Shown here: piece after piece, positions 33,488 through 46,512 of the stretch
Layout: every line of letters starts with the position of its first letter
Numbering within the stretch: position 1 is the stretch's first letter
DNA from: Acorus gramineus
Taxonomy: Eukaryota; Streptophyta; Magnoliopsida; Acorales; Acoraceae
DNA: 64,000 nucleotides
Direction: 5' to 3'
Assembly: GCA_030737835.1 (NCBI GenBank)
Contig: JAUJYN010000025.1
Coordinates: 806,001-870,000 of the forward strand
Made by a program: the position numbers and the translations under genes
The notes under the pieces: model-generated
The model's input: only the letters and a program-made list of their open reading frames with translations
Told to the model about the DNA's origin: nothing
Databases searched by the model: none

Positions 33488-36400
33488 TCAGGGATGTCTT
33501 GTGTTTGAACTACGTGTCATACCATGTAAGAATTTGGTATACCCGAGCAAATTTAATTTTCCATCAGTATGTCTGATCCATTCACGAATGATCGAGTATG
33601 CACTGGATGCGAGATTCATTTCCTGCGCAGAGCAACGTTCTTATATTTGTCTGAGTTTTGAGAAAAAAAAATGAATCAATTTTGCAGCATGGGATTTATA
33701 TACCTGAGCCAATTCTTCGATGGATATGACTCGGTTTCCTTCCTCCTCAAAATATTGAAAAGCTGTGCTTGCAATCTCTTCCCACCCTTCAAGGGCCTCA
33801 AGCTGATATGGACTAATTGTGGCAGCACAGAACTCATCAAAATCCATCTTTCTATACCTTAGTTGTTCCATCTGAAAATTTCAAAAAACAAAGGACAATT
33901 GACAGATGATTTTCTGTAGACAACCAAACGCAGTGTTTTTTTTTTCAGTAATATAGGATAAAGGGAAGTGCCTGGTCAATGACATTTTCAAAAATATGAT
34001 TATTATATATAAATGATGGAGGTTTCAACTCTTCTTTTTCTTTTTTTCTTTTTGAGGTTTTAAGATAACGGCTATGTTATGTCAAATATTCATAGAATGT
34101 ATAAATCAACCACCTGGAAATGTCCAGCCGAAGCAGCAGGATGGGATTTCTGAAGAACCCAACAGATCCACAAGCATGGAAATGTACTGTTTAGTCAAAT
34201 CAAATACATACAATATATGAATTGTTTTCCATTTTTTAACTGAATTCTTCTGTTGTTTTACGTTGAGACTAATTGAATACATCATTGTAACTGATATATT
34301 TTCTGCTTATCAATATGAGATCTAGTCACAAGAACATATATTATAGAGAATATTAGATGGGCCACTCAACCACTCTTCATTCACTAATTAACTGAATCAA
34401 ACTAAATGATTTTTGCAAAGCTAAAAATCAAGCTTAGCCATAAGTGCCTGAGGCAGAACAGAATAAAAATATGTAAGAACTACTGACTCCAATCTTAAGT
34501 ATCATATTACTAGAAGGGAAGAGTATGCACACCGAATTCAAGATGTCAAAAACTCTTGATTCCTTCATAGCATCAGTTGCATTTCGCATGAGGGCCTACA
34601 AATATATTCAAGGGTCAGAATTCATCATAGAGAAATAGTTAAAGTGGACTCAAGAAAGTTAAAATGAAATGACGACTAACCACTCGGAAATTTTCATAGG
34701 AAACGCGACCATCTCTTGGCTCCAAGAGCTCAAATTGAGCCTTCAGGTACACAAACTCATTCTCTGTCAAAGCTTTTGAAAGAGCCTGCAACATATGACG
34801 CAAAAGAAAAAGGACAACTTTGACATACATATTTCTTTTGCAGTTTAAGCATTAATAAACATATTTCACAATCAGTTGCACAAGCTCCAAATTTAATGTA
34901 ATGAATTACAGATGATTTCAACATAACATAACTTTCGATTTAACTGCAGGCAATAAAATGGCTGATCAAATCAACACCAAGGTTCAATATGTCTATGCAA
35001 CTACTGAAAATTGCATTATTGAAAACAACTTAAGTGACTTACGATTCATTAGCACTCTTCTTCCATTAGTCCCCCCCAACAAAAACAAAAAGTAGAAGAA
35101 AAAAACACATTTGTACGTTTTCCCTGCAAATATTCTGTGTTGAAACATGCCTCACTCTCTAATAGCCGTAACGCAAGTTAAATTTGGCAAAAGTTGACAG
35201 GTGTTGAGAGAAACAAGTGATTCATCTACCAGAGTAGATCATTAAAATTGATTAATGCTAGCAATTTCATCTGCATCCATCATCGGCCTTGCTAAGTTTT
35301 ATATGAATACCCATTTGGAAGAGTCATAGTTAAAAGTGCAGTTGCACGTACCGGTACGTGCAGCTGCACATGCCACATCCCGCCCCGTATAGGGCGCATG
35401 TGCAGCCCAAATTCGAACTGAATTCGAATGTACATAGAGCGTTCGAAGTTCAGTTCGAATTGACTTCGAATGGTAAACCCCCCCTCTGGCTTTGAATTGA
35501 CGTTTGAACGGTAATTCAAATGATAACATACTGTTCGAAAGTCGTTTGAAACGACAATTTGAGCTTACATAGTTGGAGGGCAACGTCCCCCCGCCCACAC
35601 CACCCACCCACCCCCCCCCCCCCCCCCCCCGGGACCAGAAGGAATAGTCCCCACACATCACTGATTGAGTCCACGAGGTTTAGGAGCAACACCCCTAACT
35701 CGAATTTTTGTCATGGGTATTCTTATCTTTTTCTATTTCTAGAGTTTGTACATCTTGTATATATATAAGAGACATTCGGCCTCCATTATTGAATATAACA
35801 TTATTCCATTTATTTCTTATCAGAAGACGTTTGAAGTTCAATTTGAAAAGGATTCAAACGGCTGCCTTACCCTATGTGCAATTGCATACATGCGGCCGCA
35901 TATGCCATGTGCGGACCCCACCGCACATGCCCGCACATGGTTTTGAACTATGGGAAGAAGTACTAATCCATCCTTATTTTTGTTAAGTGATTATTCTCAT
36001 CATTTGACTATTATTTAGACATTGTTTCATGTACTTTGAAGCATTCATCAATATGTTCATATTGAAAACATTTCCAATCAAGCAAGACAACAGATGAGTA
36101 CTACCACTTAAAAAAAAGGAACACACGGTAGAAGTAGAACATATTAAATGCAAATGCAATATAGGAGAGCCAGGAAATTTATATAATCCATTTAACTGAA
36201 CAAATGCAAGAAAGAAAGTAAACCTTCAAAGCTGCACGTTTGAATGGGGTTGCACGAAGATATAATTTTATTAATTTGTAGATCAATATATCCAAAGGGA
36301 TCGGCCGTTGCTCATCTCGCAACCACGGGTGAGCTGTTTACAAACGAATGTTCGTTAATTTCAACATATACGGTATACCACATAGATGCATCATATCTAT

Positions 36401-39400
36401 ATATACCAGAAACACAAACTTAGTGACAAAATAAAGTAGGAAGCCATATACATGACCAATAACTTACTCAAAGCTTGAGCAGCTGTCATCCTTTTCCTAT
36501 AATCCTTATTTAAAAACCTTTTCACGAAATCTCTGGCTTCTGGGGATACAGAAGGCCAAGGGGCGTCAACAAAGTTAGGATCAGCTCTTAGAACAGCACG
36601 GAAAATCCCTGATTCTGTACGTGCCCAGAAGGGCCTGCTTCCACATAATAAGATGTAAGTTATAACACCAATACTCCAAATGTCCGCTTCCATACTGTAT
36701 GATCTATGAAGGACTTCAGGAGCAACATAATATGCACTGCCAACAATATCATTCAGTCTTTCATCTACACAAAAGGCAAGAATTAGAAACCATTTTAATC
36801 AGCCACAGATGGAATCACAAGCAAATTATCTGCAGGCGATATCAGAAGAAAAATGCATATTGGAGGTAGAGTACCCTTCAGAATTTCCATAAAGGAGATA
36901 CAGATACAATTATTTCTGCTTTATGATAAGTCCTAATTGAGTCAAGTGCAACAATTGGATTCCATGGTTTCTCCAAAACATTGTCTATATTCCAAATTGT
37001 GACGTCAATTGCTTACAAGTTCAACTAAGCTGCTGCTTCATTGTCAGACAGTTCAGGTCATTCCTGGGACAACGATTCAACTTTCAGAATGGGTCAATCT
37101 GAATGTAAGCACATTCAATATTTAACTCAACGATGGGATCAAACCATGTTTAATTGACCTTTTGGAACAAATCTAAGTTCCACAGGAACCCACGTGACTG
37201 ACAAAAAAAGTGTTTTTTGGTCACCACATAAACACAGTTTATAAATGCATAGTTTCCTTCGGTCTTCTCCACTGCTTTTCAATATGAATGCCAATCCTTG
37301 CATTTATAGTGAACAACTGAAACTGCAAGAACTTTTTTTTAAAAAAAAAAGGAAGTAGATGATCTACCACAATATTATTGTATATCGTAGTACAAAGTCC
37401 TTTTTCTTTTTTTCTGAAAATACGGTAGATATCCTAGAATTGAGGAGAATGCCCAATTACAACAAAAACAAACATATAAAAAACACAGTCCAATAAAAAC
37501 AAGAATAGGCTAGGCCAATACAGAAGAATTATCTATCTAGAAGCCACCCCCTGAAAAACCACACGTGTCACTACTTCTCAATGACAACCCCCCCCCCCCC
37601 CCCCCCACCAAGAAAAAATAAAATAAAATAAAAAACAAGGTTGGCCTCCGCATACCCAATCCTTAATGAATCAAATCACAGACTCTCAGTATTCTCCACA
37701 TATGGCACTGTTCCCCTAAAGATGACCTGATTACACATTAACCATATCGCCCACACCACCACCCGCACAAACAACCAAGTAATCTTCACATTTATGCTCG
37801 TCTCCCCTCACTCACTCTCTTATCCACAAGCCACATCTCCTACAAAGTAGTGAAATATGTCATTAAACCTACACAAAGTCGGGCTCCTAAAGAAAAAAAA
37901 ACAAAAGACAAAAGGAACACATCCATTATGCCCGAGTTTGTACAAGAAACCTATTACGTCAACGTGACCCCTCAACGCCACAATATTTTCCCAACAAAAT
38001 CAACCATACTAGACCTAGCACAATAAAGCCCATGATCTTTGATAAAACATGTTGCCACTTCCCAACTATTCTCAAAATATAGGGTATTGCTTTTGAAAAC
38101 GATATGGTTCCGAGTTATCCAAATTGCCCTCAACCTTGTCAAGATGAACGATTGGGAATCTTTTGATTTTTTGCTTCTATCTCCCATGGCCTTAGCCTTT
38201 CCCAGTCTCCCAAATCTCATCCAAAGAACAAAAGTTTCCGTTCAACCCTGTCACCACCACTATTTTGTTTGGGGACTTTCCAATTAATAAGATGGCTCCA
38301 ACTCTTTTCAAAAAAAAAAATGTCAATCTGTCACCATCCCGAGATCAGTTCACATGGGCCTCACCAACCTACAATGGAAAAAAAATTGCACCACTAATTC
38401 AGGCTCCCGATTGCATAGAGGACACTCCATCAATTCCTCAGGGATCCATTCACCTGTATACCTTCGTAATGATTCTTCCTGATACATCAACAACAAGAAG
38501 GCCTAAACCTTGCACTATGATACCCCAAATTTCTTTGGATTTTGCCCTCAGCTCCGGATAACTGATGTTGTTCCATACCACTAATCGTAACCAACCCTCA
38601 CAAATTACCCCTCCATGAGTCTTCTTCTCCACATGACCTCGTTAGCAGAATCCGAAATGAGGTGAAGAAGGTGAATTGTATCCATTAGATCCAAGAACTC
38701 TGCTAGCGATGATCTCCCAAAAGTCATTCCCATCCTCCTTGTGCCAGGACCCAATCACAGTACTGATTTTGTTCATGGCCATGTTGTGGATGTTTGGGAA
38801 ACTCAGAAAGACACCCTCACACTGCGTACCAAACCAAAACCTACCTCTTTTTAAATGGTCACAGGCTCACTGAAAAAGATAGGATGTTGCTTCTTTTTTT
38901 TGGCAAAAGGTGGGAGAGCAACTAGAATTTCCAAACAAAGAATGAATTAATGCCTAACATCCAAACTACGGAGACAAGATTCTTCCAAAACCACAGAAAA
39001 ATAGATAAACAAATAAATTCAACCACCCAACACAAAAGAACTGCATATGGTTCTTTTTTAAAACCAAAAAAAATACATATGTACACATCTGGTTCTTATA
39101 GGCTCATACAACCCACCTATCTATTCTAGCAAACAGATACAATGAAAGGAAATATAGTTAGCCTCAAAGCTATGGTTACTCCAGTTCCTTGAATTGTCCA
39201 GGATCCCAGCCCATAGAACAATTTGTCCTTTCAAATACTCTCATTCTTGCTAACCAAATGGACCCACAAACCGCATAGGATAGAAAATCACATTTAGAAA
39301 AACTAAAACATGATGAGAGATTTAAGTTTCAATATACAATTAAAAAAAAAAAATGTATGGTGTCCACCATTGTGAATGTCTTTTCAAATATATCAACAAT

Positions 39401-42400
39401 TGATGACAAGACATTTTTTTTGCAGTTCCATTTTAAACCTAAAAGGCACACATGCATTGTCATTTGAATGAATGAACAACAAGGGTCATAGAAAACAGTG
39501 ACGAAAGGCAGTGAGAATGGTTATCTTGGAAAGGATTTATTCTAGTGGAAATTTTTTGACTCGCATAAATAGAAAAAAAAATGAATTTATGTGCAACCAT
39601 TCATGATTGCATTAACAAATGCCATCATTAATAATATCATCATAGGCAACTGTGTTACTAATACTTAAAACTTTGAGAACAGAAAATTTTCACATCAGAA
39701 AATAATTAACAATAATATGCTACCTGGTCTGATGAAATCTGAAAGACCAAAATCAATAATCTTCATGGGAGCATTGTCATCTCTAGTAGTGAAAAGAAAA
39801 TTCTGTCAGAAATGCAAAACACGAAGTGTGAGTAGATAGACTATTTATGCAATGAAATACTGATCTGCAACAACAGAAGAAATATCATTTACGGGTGAAG
39901 AAATGCTGCATGTAAAAAAAAGTATCAGTTAAAGTGAATCTCAGATACACACCTCTGGCTTCAAATCACGATGCACAACTCCTTGAAGATGACAGAAGGC
40001 AACTACACTTAAAATTTGTACAACTATAACTTTTGCATCTTCCTCGGTGTACCTTCCACCTCTACAGACAAAAGAATAAGCACACAACATTACACCTGTT
40101 TTTGTCTACTAATAGATCCAACTCAGATCATGCATATTAGTTTACCTGGAAAGAATTCTGTCTAACAGCTCTCCACCTTCACATAATCTGAAAATCCAAC
40201 ATGTTACTGAATCAGAACTTATGACATGAGATAGTACCATGGAACCACTCCAATAATTAGCTAATGAACACATATAGGAGCATGCCAGGGCTTTCAAAAA
40301 ATAACCACCAGTATCAAAATGATTACTAAAGAAAGTATTCCAATCCATACGCACAAATTAAAAAAAAAATGTAATAATATCAGAAAGAGATATGTAAAAA
40401 GGAATCTACGTACTCCATGATTATATATACATTAAGGTCATCCTCACATGCATCATGGAACTTGACCAAATTTTTGTGCACGGACAAGGCTTTCAAGATT
40501 TTCACCTCCCTTCGAACATCTTCGATTGATATTGCAGTAGTCATCTGCCAAAACAATAGCTTCATGTGTAACACGAACGCAAATAGACTTTGAAGAAACT
40601 CAAAAAAATTACACTAGAATAATCAATAAACAGTAAATAAAACAAATAAAAATGATCCCTAAAGTCCTAAGATTTAAAGGAAGAATTGAAAGAAGAAATT
40701 GGGTAATATCTTAAGTTTACCAGGGATCAAGTTATTATATTCTAAAAAACTTTGCTTTCAGCTGTGTCATAACACACAAAAAAAAAATCCAGGGACAGCC
40801 TTTCTCCAGGTTAAATCTTCTACTATGAGTAGGAGAAAGACTCAAACTCACGTCCCCTAAGTGAAGAGAGAGTACCGCAACGGATCTTCTAACCTGCCAT
40901 TGAAAGCTGTTTGTCTTAATCAGAAGGCTTATTTAAGCCTGGTTTTTGCACTTGTTCAAAAAAATGAGGTTTCCTAGTGAATTGAATTGTTGTTTTGTTG
41001 TATTTCATAAAGATCATATGCTCCTCCTCTGAGAATCCATCTGAATTGTCTTTAGCCTCTCTTTGCAGAAGATGCATGGAAAAACCTGGATTATGGATGT
41101 TATTCAAATTTCTTCTATCTCAAAAGGTGTTAGTTGCCTTAACAAAACATTGTGCAGCCATCCATCTGTAGCCCAAAACCAATATTACTGTGGCTCAAAA
41201 CCTTTACATTCAAAGAAACCCATCTGAAAAATATTTCTAATATACATATACATACAAAGCTTTCTGCAAACCATACTTATTCAACAGTAAACAGACTAAT
41301 TTCCGCTTCAAAGAAAATACACTGGACATTGTCCAGGTACACCCACAGATAAGGGTGGATATTGTTGTTCCAATTTTAAGAAAGACCACTGTTTTTGGGG
41401 CCTTTGTTAGGGCATAAATTGTTGATAGGGAGAGGCCTCGTTTCATCATTTTATCTTCCCTTCTCTATTTCCTTTATTGTTTGGAGATCCCTCATCTCCT
41501 TATGCTTGAGGGGCATCATTTATTAACATGATAGCTCCAACGCTTTTTCCAAAAAAACTAAACACACTGTTTGAGTAACAACTTTCGCATGCTTCATAAT
41601 CAAGCAACCAAAACAGAAAATTGTTGCACTTTAGAATCACTTCAGGATCCGATCACTTGAAGATTGCAACCAGTAGACAAGCAAATCCAGATTCACATTT
41701 TTCCAATCCAAATTCCAAATACAGTTATTTCCCCTGAAAGAGTCAATTCTATCCTTTCATAACATTACCTCATCTAGTTCAACAGTTGGTCAATGCTCCA
41801 TCACACAACACAAAAAAAAAATGTTTCAAATGAGGCATATTGTCTTGCCCAATCCAAACTCCTCAAGCCATACCAACAATGATTTACATCCACAACAAAA
41901 TTTGTGCTTCCAATAATTGCATCAATTCAACCCTTTCGTGACTTAAACTAATCCAGATCAACATTTCGTCAATGCCCATCACAAAATAACAATAATAAAC
42001 ATCTGATAATCAGAAATAATATATTGTCCAATCCGAAGTTCCAAACTCCTCAAGCCACACCAACAATGATTCAAATCCACACCAATTTTTGTGTTCCAAC
42101 AATCACATCAGACCGAAGACTGTCTTGATTTCTATCACGCCAAAGAAGCAAAGTAGAAAATCCAATCCACTAAATTTTAAAAATAAAACGTACCACCGCA
42201 CCTTAGCTTTGGAGATGATCTTGACGGCGACTTGCTGGCCCTTGATGTCGCCCTTGCGAGCGCGAGCGGAGCACGTGTGCCCGAAATGCCCCCGCCCGAC
42301 CTCCTTCCCGAGCTCATACTTGGCCCCGAAGTTCCTCCCGTAACCGAACGACTTATCGAGCGGCCTCTCCGCCTCCACCCCCTCCTCCGGGATCGGCCCC

Positions 42401-42756
42401 TCCTTCGGCTTCGCCTGCGCCCCATGCCTCTTCAACAAAGACGCCTTTATGTGCTTCGCCGGGGACGGCGGCGGAAACGGCCTCCTGAAGAACCTCCTCG
42501 GCGTGGACCTCGCCGGAGACGGCGACACCCCCGCCGGAAGCGGGCTCGCCGCCGAGGCACCGCCTCCGTAGGGGTAGGGGCTCGGCCAGGGACTGGTAGC
42601 GGAGGAGGAGTGGACGGGAGTGTTCTTCACGGACGGGACGTTATTCGCGGCGGAGGAGGAGACGACGGCGCCGTTGACCGAGACCGGGGGAGGAGTAAGG
42701 GTCGGATCGGGGGGGTCTCCGGCGACGTGGACGTTTTTGCCGTAGCACTGGCCCAT
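33488..42756 (-). CDS. CDPK-related protein kinase (CRK), 11 coding exons
   Basis: Ser/Thr kinase of the plant CDPK-related (CRK) family. Coding exons, all with GT-AG introns and matching phases: 42756-42202, 40544-40414, 40187-40146, 40061-39953, 39802-39724, 36764-36468, 36333-36224, 34785-34681, 34595-34533, 33871-33704, 33622-33488 (stop TGA 33490-33488). The total is 1,794 nt, or 597 residues, near the usual CRK length. The N-terminus MGQCYGK offers Gly2 for myristoylation and Cys4 for palmitoylation, so plasma-membrane attachment is likely. A Pro/Ser-rich variable region precedes the kinase domain (about 148-410): glycine loop GRGHFG (154-159), Lys179 in VAVK, HRDLKPEN (His273), DFG (296-298), APE (320-322). 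The C-terminal part has EF-hand-like units (for example [24 protein letters not shown]) that look degenerate, as is typical of CRKs, so calcium binding is doubtful. Exon 1 is strongly GC-rich; later exons are AT-rich. No stop or frame break: apparently functional. Confidence 0.95.
35325..35952. mobile_element. MITE-like element in CRK intron 7
   Basis: The ends are imperfect inverted repeats: CATAGTTAAAAGTGC on the left, and the complement of TTTTGAACTATG on the right. Further in, TTCGAACTGAATTCGAA-type sequence on the left is mirrored by TTTGAAGTTCAATTTGAA on the right (about 35829-35846). GGAAGA directly repeats at 35317-35322 and 35953-35958 and may be part of a 6-8 bp TSD, hAT- or Mutator-like. 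A C homopolymer (about 35610-35630) lies inside. It does not disturb the splice sites. Confidence 0.45.
35610..35630. repeat. Poly-C tract
   Basis: A C homopolymer of about 20 bases. Similar runs occur at 37588-37606 and 49084-49101. Lengths in assemblies at such sites are unreliable. Confidence 0.9.
37390..38880 (-). pseudogene. LINE 3' remnant in CRK intron 5
   Basis: On the minus strand (same sense as the gene) translations show a reverse-transcriptase zinc-binding segment, [18 protein letters not shown] (about 38425-38370), followed by [16 protein letters not shown] (about 38135-38088), the usual order at the end of plant LINE ORF2. Frames are broken. The T-rich stretch near 37398-37413 could be the reversed poly-A tail. 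It explains much of the 2.96 kb length of this intron. Confidence 0.6.
38265..38322 (+). mobile_element. Very short LINE 3' tail with poly-A, nested in the intron-5 LINE
   Basis: TTAATAAGATGGCTCCAAC followed by CTTTTC and A(11) closely resembles the plus-strand tail at 41516-41553 (TTAACATGATAGCTCCAAC, CTTTTTCC, poly-A). It interrupts the minus-strand LINE between the zinc-binding segment and the IWITRNH segment. It fits a severely 5'-truncated insertion. Confidence 0.4.
41330..41555 (+). mobile_element. LINE 3' end in CRK intron 1
   Basis: Non-coding 3' region ending TTAACATGATAGCTCCAAC, then CTTTTTCC and a short A-run. The layout matches plant L1-type 3' tails, on the strand opposite to the CRK gene. 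The 5' limit is uncertain. Confidence 0.4.
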
Positions 42757-43015
42757 CGGACGGTGGAGGGAAACCGTACGGTGATCCGACGGTGGACGAG
42801 GGGTTAGTGGCGCATCGGACGGTGGAGATCGGGGGATCTGGGGAGGGGCGGAAAACGTTAAAAGGGAGGAATAAATGAGAAGGGGTTTTCAGAGTCAGAA
42901 AATAAAAAAACAGAGAGAATTTAAGAGAGACAGAGAGAGATCAGGCAAAGAAACAAATGAGAGCAGAGAGAGAGAGAGAGTGTGTGATGTGATCGATGAT
43001 GAAATTGGATCCTGA
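42757..43015 (-). promoter_or_regulatory. CRK 5' leader/proximal promoter with a (CT)n tract
   Basis: Directly upstream of the CRK ATG. On the plus strand a GA-rich region with (GA)n at about 42965-42980 reads as (CT)n on the gene strand, a common plant 5'-UTR feature. I cannot place the transcription start or a clear TATA box with confidence. Confidence 0.5.
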
Positions 43016-45427
43016 TTTGCATTAGCTTTGGTTCATCTTACTTTTTAGTTTTCCTTTTTGGTTTTTTAGTTTTGGCTACCTGATGTTCCCTTATTTACTA
43101 AAAGGACTACGTCGCTCAATTCACTTTTTACGTTTTAGCCCTCAACGACTATGTTTATGAACCTTTGGGGCAAGATTGAAAAGAAAATAAGATTATAAAA
43201 TAAGTTATACTAATTTTAAATAATAAAAAAATATTAATTTTGTATTTATTTACATTTAGATAAAAAGGATATTTTTGTTATTTTAGTGGTAAAATGAAAC
43301 AAAATTAAAAATTAACATTTCTAATTCAAAATGGAGAGTACATGTAGTGTCGATTTGATATTTTTCAATCACAGAAAATGATAAACAATAGATGAAAATT
43401 TAGATCGAGGTAAAAGAATAAGAAAATTTTCAAAATAGTATATTTTTTTCTCTCCTCTCCACTTTTAACTATTTTATAATTATTCATCTTTCTATTTTAA
43501 TGTAAGTGACAATTATCTATATTTGATTCGGAATTCTTTTTGTAATGTGATGAATTTTTGTTAATCATATATCATATTACACATTAATTTATTTAAACAT
43601 TTATTCCTTCACCAATCTAGTATTAACTCAAATCGAGTCATTAAACTTAAAGAGAATATGAAAATTATGATTCTTGTGTCTCTATATGTAAGATAGAGAT
43701 AATATTTTGAATTTACGTTGCATAAACACTGTTTTTATGATTTTCACAATAACAAAAAAGCATTTGTTTTTTTTTATTTGTCTTTAATTTGGCTCAAAGA
43801 ACTTTAACATGGCATTATTGGAATGTTTTTTGGTTTTCGGGAGGGCTCAACAAGTGAAAAAAAAAAAAGAGTGACGTTTCTCAATAAAGAACAATTCAGG
43901 GACGTAAAACGAAAATCCCATCCTTCTTTCTTCATTACATGTTTCATCTATACTCCACCCTTGAACACGTCGTTTCTCTTTTCACCACTTATCAACCATT
44001 CGATTCGGAGAGTTTCAACCAAAGAAGCGTGATGTTTAAAAGTAATTGGTGTGGTGGTGGTAAAACTTTATTAGAAAAACAACGTCACAGAAGGGATGAC
44101 TGCGGGAGTTCCGGGGGACCCGTGCGTGATATCGTTCCACGAACACGGCGTGTCGTGGCATGGCCCCTGCCAACTTCGTAACCTAAAAAAAATAAGACAA
44201 ACTTTGTTTCCATTTTGTTATATTTTATTTTTCACAAAACAAAAATTACGCTTGTCTTACCTTGAACATGATCTGTGTCGGATTTTCATGCAGTAGAACT
44301 GCAATTTCAGGTCGATTAAATGGATCCTGAAATTTAGATTAGTATTTATTTGATTCAATTGGTTCAATTCAAAATTATGAAATTATTTTTGTAAATTGTT
44401 TAATTGGATAAATCATACTAAAATTTATTTTTAAACTATTTAGGAATATAAGATGATTTTTGGAACCAGTTGTGTGAATAGGTTCAGGCATGATAACATT
44501 TTTACATTTAGTTTTTGTATTTTTAATGTTTGATTTTATGTGATAAATTTCAATCAAATAACTAAAATATTTTTTCTTTTTTGTTGTTTTTGTCTTTAAT
44601 GTTTTCTATTTGTATAAGTTATAATTTGGGTTAAGTAAGTAAAAATAAATATCAGGTATAATTATCAAAATTTATTTTGATTATTTAGTATACAATTATT
44701 AACAAAAATGATATTAGACTTATTATTTCCTTATCACTTGATTATTCTTGAAACAAATGGGACAAGGAGTAAACCTGTCAATAATCTGAAAAAATTTCAA
44801 AAGGGATCAAGTAAGCCTGTCAATTATCTAAAAAAAATTTGAATCTGATTCGTATAAAAAAATCAGAAATATTTGATATTCAAATATTTAAAGTGTAGAT
44901 ATGGATATCATTATATTCAATCTGAAAAATATTTGTAACGATATATATATACATATATTATTCATATTTGTCATCTTGCATGATTAATCATAATCATAAT
45001 ATATTATATTACTACTAAAAGAGAGAATATATAAACATTAAAATCTAAATTTTAATTTTCATATTTTTCTAATATATCATTTGATTATCCAATTTAATGT
45101 TAATATTTAAACATGATAATTATTTAAAAAATATCTAGTCCGTGTTTGAAGAAAATTGAATCTGAAAATTAATATCTATATCTGAATTAGAAAATTAAGA
45201 TATGAATATTAACATATCATATCCTTATCCATCCTATTGAGAGGCTTAGGAGGGAGTAGCTTTCATTGAACCATGACTAATGGAGAATATTTTATATGAA
45301 AAAATTAACTATTAAAATTGTTTCCTTATGAATGGAAGGTTATTAAGATGGTTCCATCAAATTCACGGTAAATCATAATATAAGTTATAGAGAGATTAGA
45401 CTTGTTTGAAAAAAAAAAGTTGTTTCG
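43016..45427. other. AT-rich intergenic sequence upstream of CRK
   Basis: About 2.4 kb with no supported gene. Very AT-rich with poly-A/T runs (for example 43857-43869). Short open frames near 43823-44181 lack recognisable domains. A repeated phrase, CTGTCAATAATCTGAAAAAATTT at 44777 and CTGTCAATTATCTAAAAAAAATTT at 44817, is a small local duplication. Confidence 0.5.
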
Positions 45428-45514
45428 CGAGGATCCAGTAAATGCCGTGTGGGATCTTATTTATTTAATTTAAATAAATAAAGTGTCATTTTATATCATG
45501 ATCCGTGATCCTCG
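45428..45514. mobile_element. Small foldback (palindromic) element
   Basis: The outer arms CGAGGATC (45428-45435) and GATCCTCG (45507-45514) enclose a perfect central palindrome with 12-bp arms TTATTTATTTAA / TTAAATAAATAA around one T (45457-45481). The intervening arms are partly complementary. This is the shape of a tiny foldback MITE. Confidence 0.5.
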
Positions 45515-45958
45515 TTAATTCACGTTACGGTCGGTTCCTATTTTTGAAATCGTCCGTTCAAACTTCAAAATTTTCAAACCTGCGGATTGGTCAAATTCAC
45601 ATACACAGTCCCCTCTGTTGGGTGGACTTTTCCCCATTTTTATAGAATAAATAATAATAAAGTCCACTCCATGGATCTAAAAATCAAAACCTCCAGTTTT
45701 ATTTTACTAGAAGCCTAGAGTTTTCTTAAAATCTATTTAAATGATTTTCATAGTCAAAATCAACGATGGCTTGTCAAATTCTCAAATAGGAATCTATTTG
45801 AAAAAATTAAATTTTCATTAAAAACATATTTTTGTTAAATTTTTAAAAATAATCATTTTGTATAACTACATGCTAGGCATGTTGAAAAGAGTGGATTAAT
45901 GTGTAATTCTTACAAAAATTTCTTCAAAATGTCAAACTCATCTCCAAACATTATCTTA

Positions 45959-46512
45959 AAGTAGCGTTTGGGTCGACGGTTCTCATCTCCGCGTTTGGAA
46001 ACTCAGCCAGATGGTGGAGAAGCGGTGTTTTCATGCACTTAAAAACACTTCCGTTTGAAAACACAGATTGAAAAGTAGCTTTTGGAATAAAGCTGTTTTT
46101 TAAGATGATTTTAGACCTTGACTTTTTTAGGATACTTTTTTTAAAATCAGGAATCAATATTTGAAAGGAGTTTAATGTTTGGCAGAGAAAATTGATTTTC
46201 AATTCAAAAAATCGATTCCGACCAAAAAGCGTTGTTTCTGAGCTTTTTAAAACACAGATTTCGAGAGAAAAATTAAAAGGAATCCAGCTTCCGATTCTGT
46301 AAAAAGCTGTCCCGTTTGGCTGCACGCTTTTAGCTTTTCAGTTTTTCAAAAAGCAAAAGCGCGCCCCAACGCGCAACCAAACGGGGCCATAAAAAAATGA
46401 TTTGCTAACGCTACCACTCCAAATGAAATACAAACGCCAAAATTATGTTTGGGTGGGAGTTGGAGTTCCGTGGTGTTTTGAAACGCAAACTCACGCCGAG
46501 CCAAACACTGTC
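45959..46512. mobile_element. PIF/Harbinger-type MITE (TSD TTA)
   Basis: The left end AAGTAGCGTTTGGGTCGACG and the complement of the right end, GACAGTGTTTGGCTCGGCG, align with few mismatches as terminal inverted repeats. TTA flanks the element at 45956-45958 and 46513-46515. A 3-bp TTA target duplication is the hallmark of PIF/Harbinger elements. A second internal pair of GTTTGG/CCAAAC motifs near 46312 and 46377-46382 suggests another nested repeat. The 124-codon frame at 46325-45951 is not convincing as a gene. Confidence 0.6.

Noticed and set aside
35299..35986. Small open frames in CRK intron 7
   Set aside because: They fall inside the MITE-like element and a poly-C tract and have no recognisable product.
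42103..42807. Open frames opposite or overlapping CRK exon 1 (for example 42232-42807 plus strand, 42177-42425 minus strand)
   Set aside because: Shadows of a GC-rich coding exon; the minus-strand 42756-42202 frame alone gives the kinase N-terminus.
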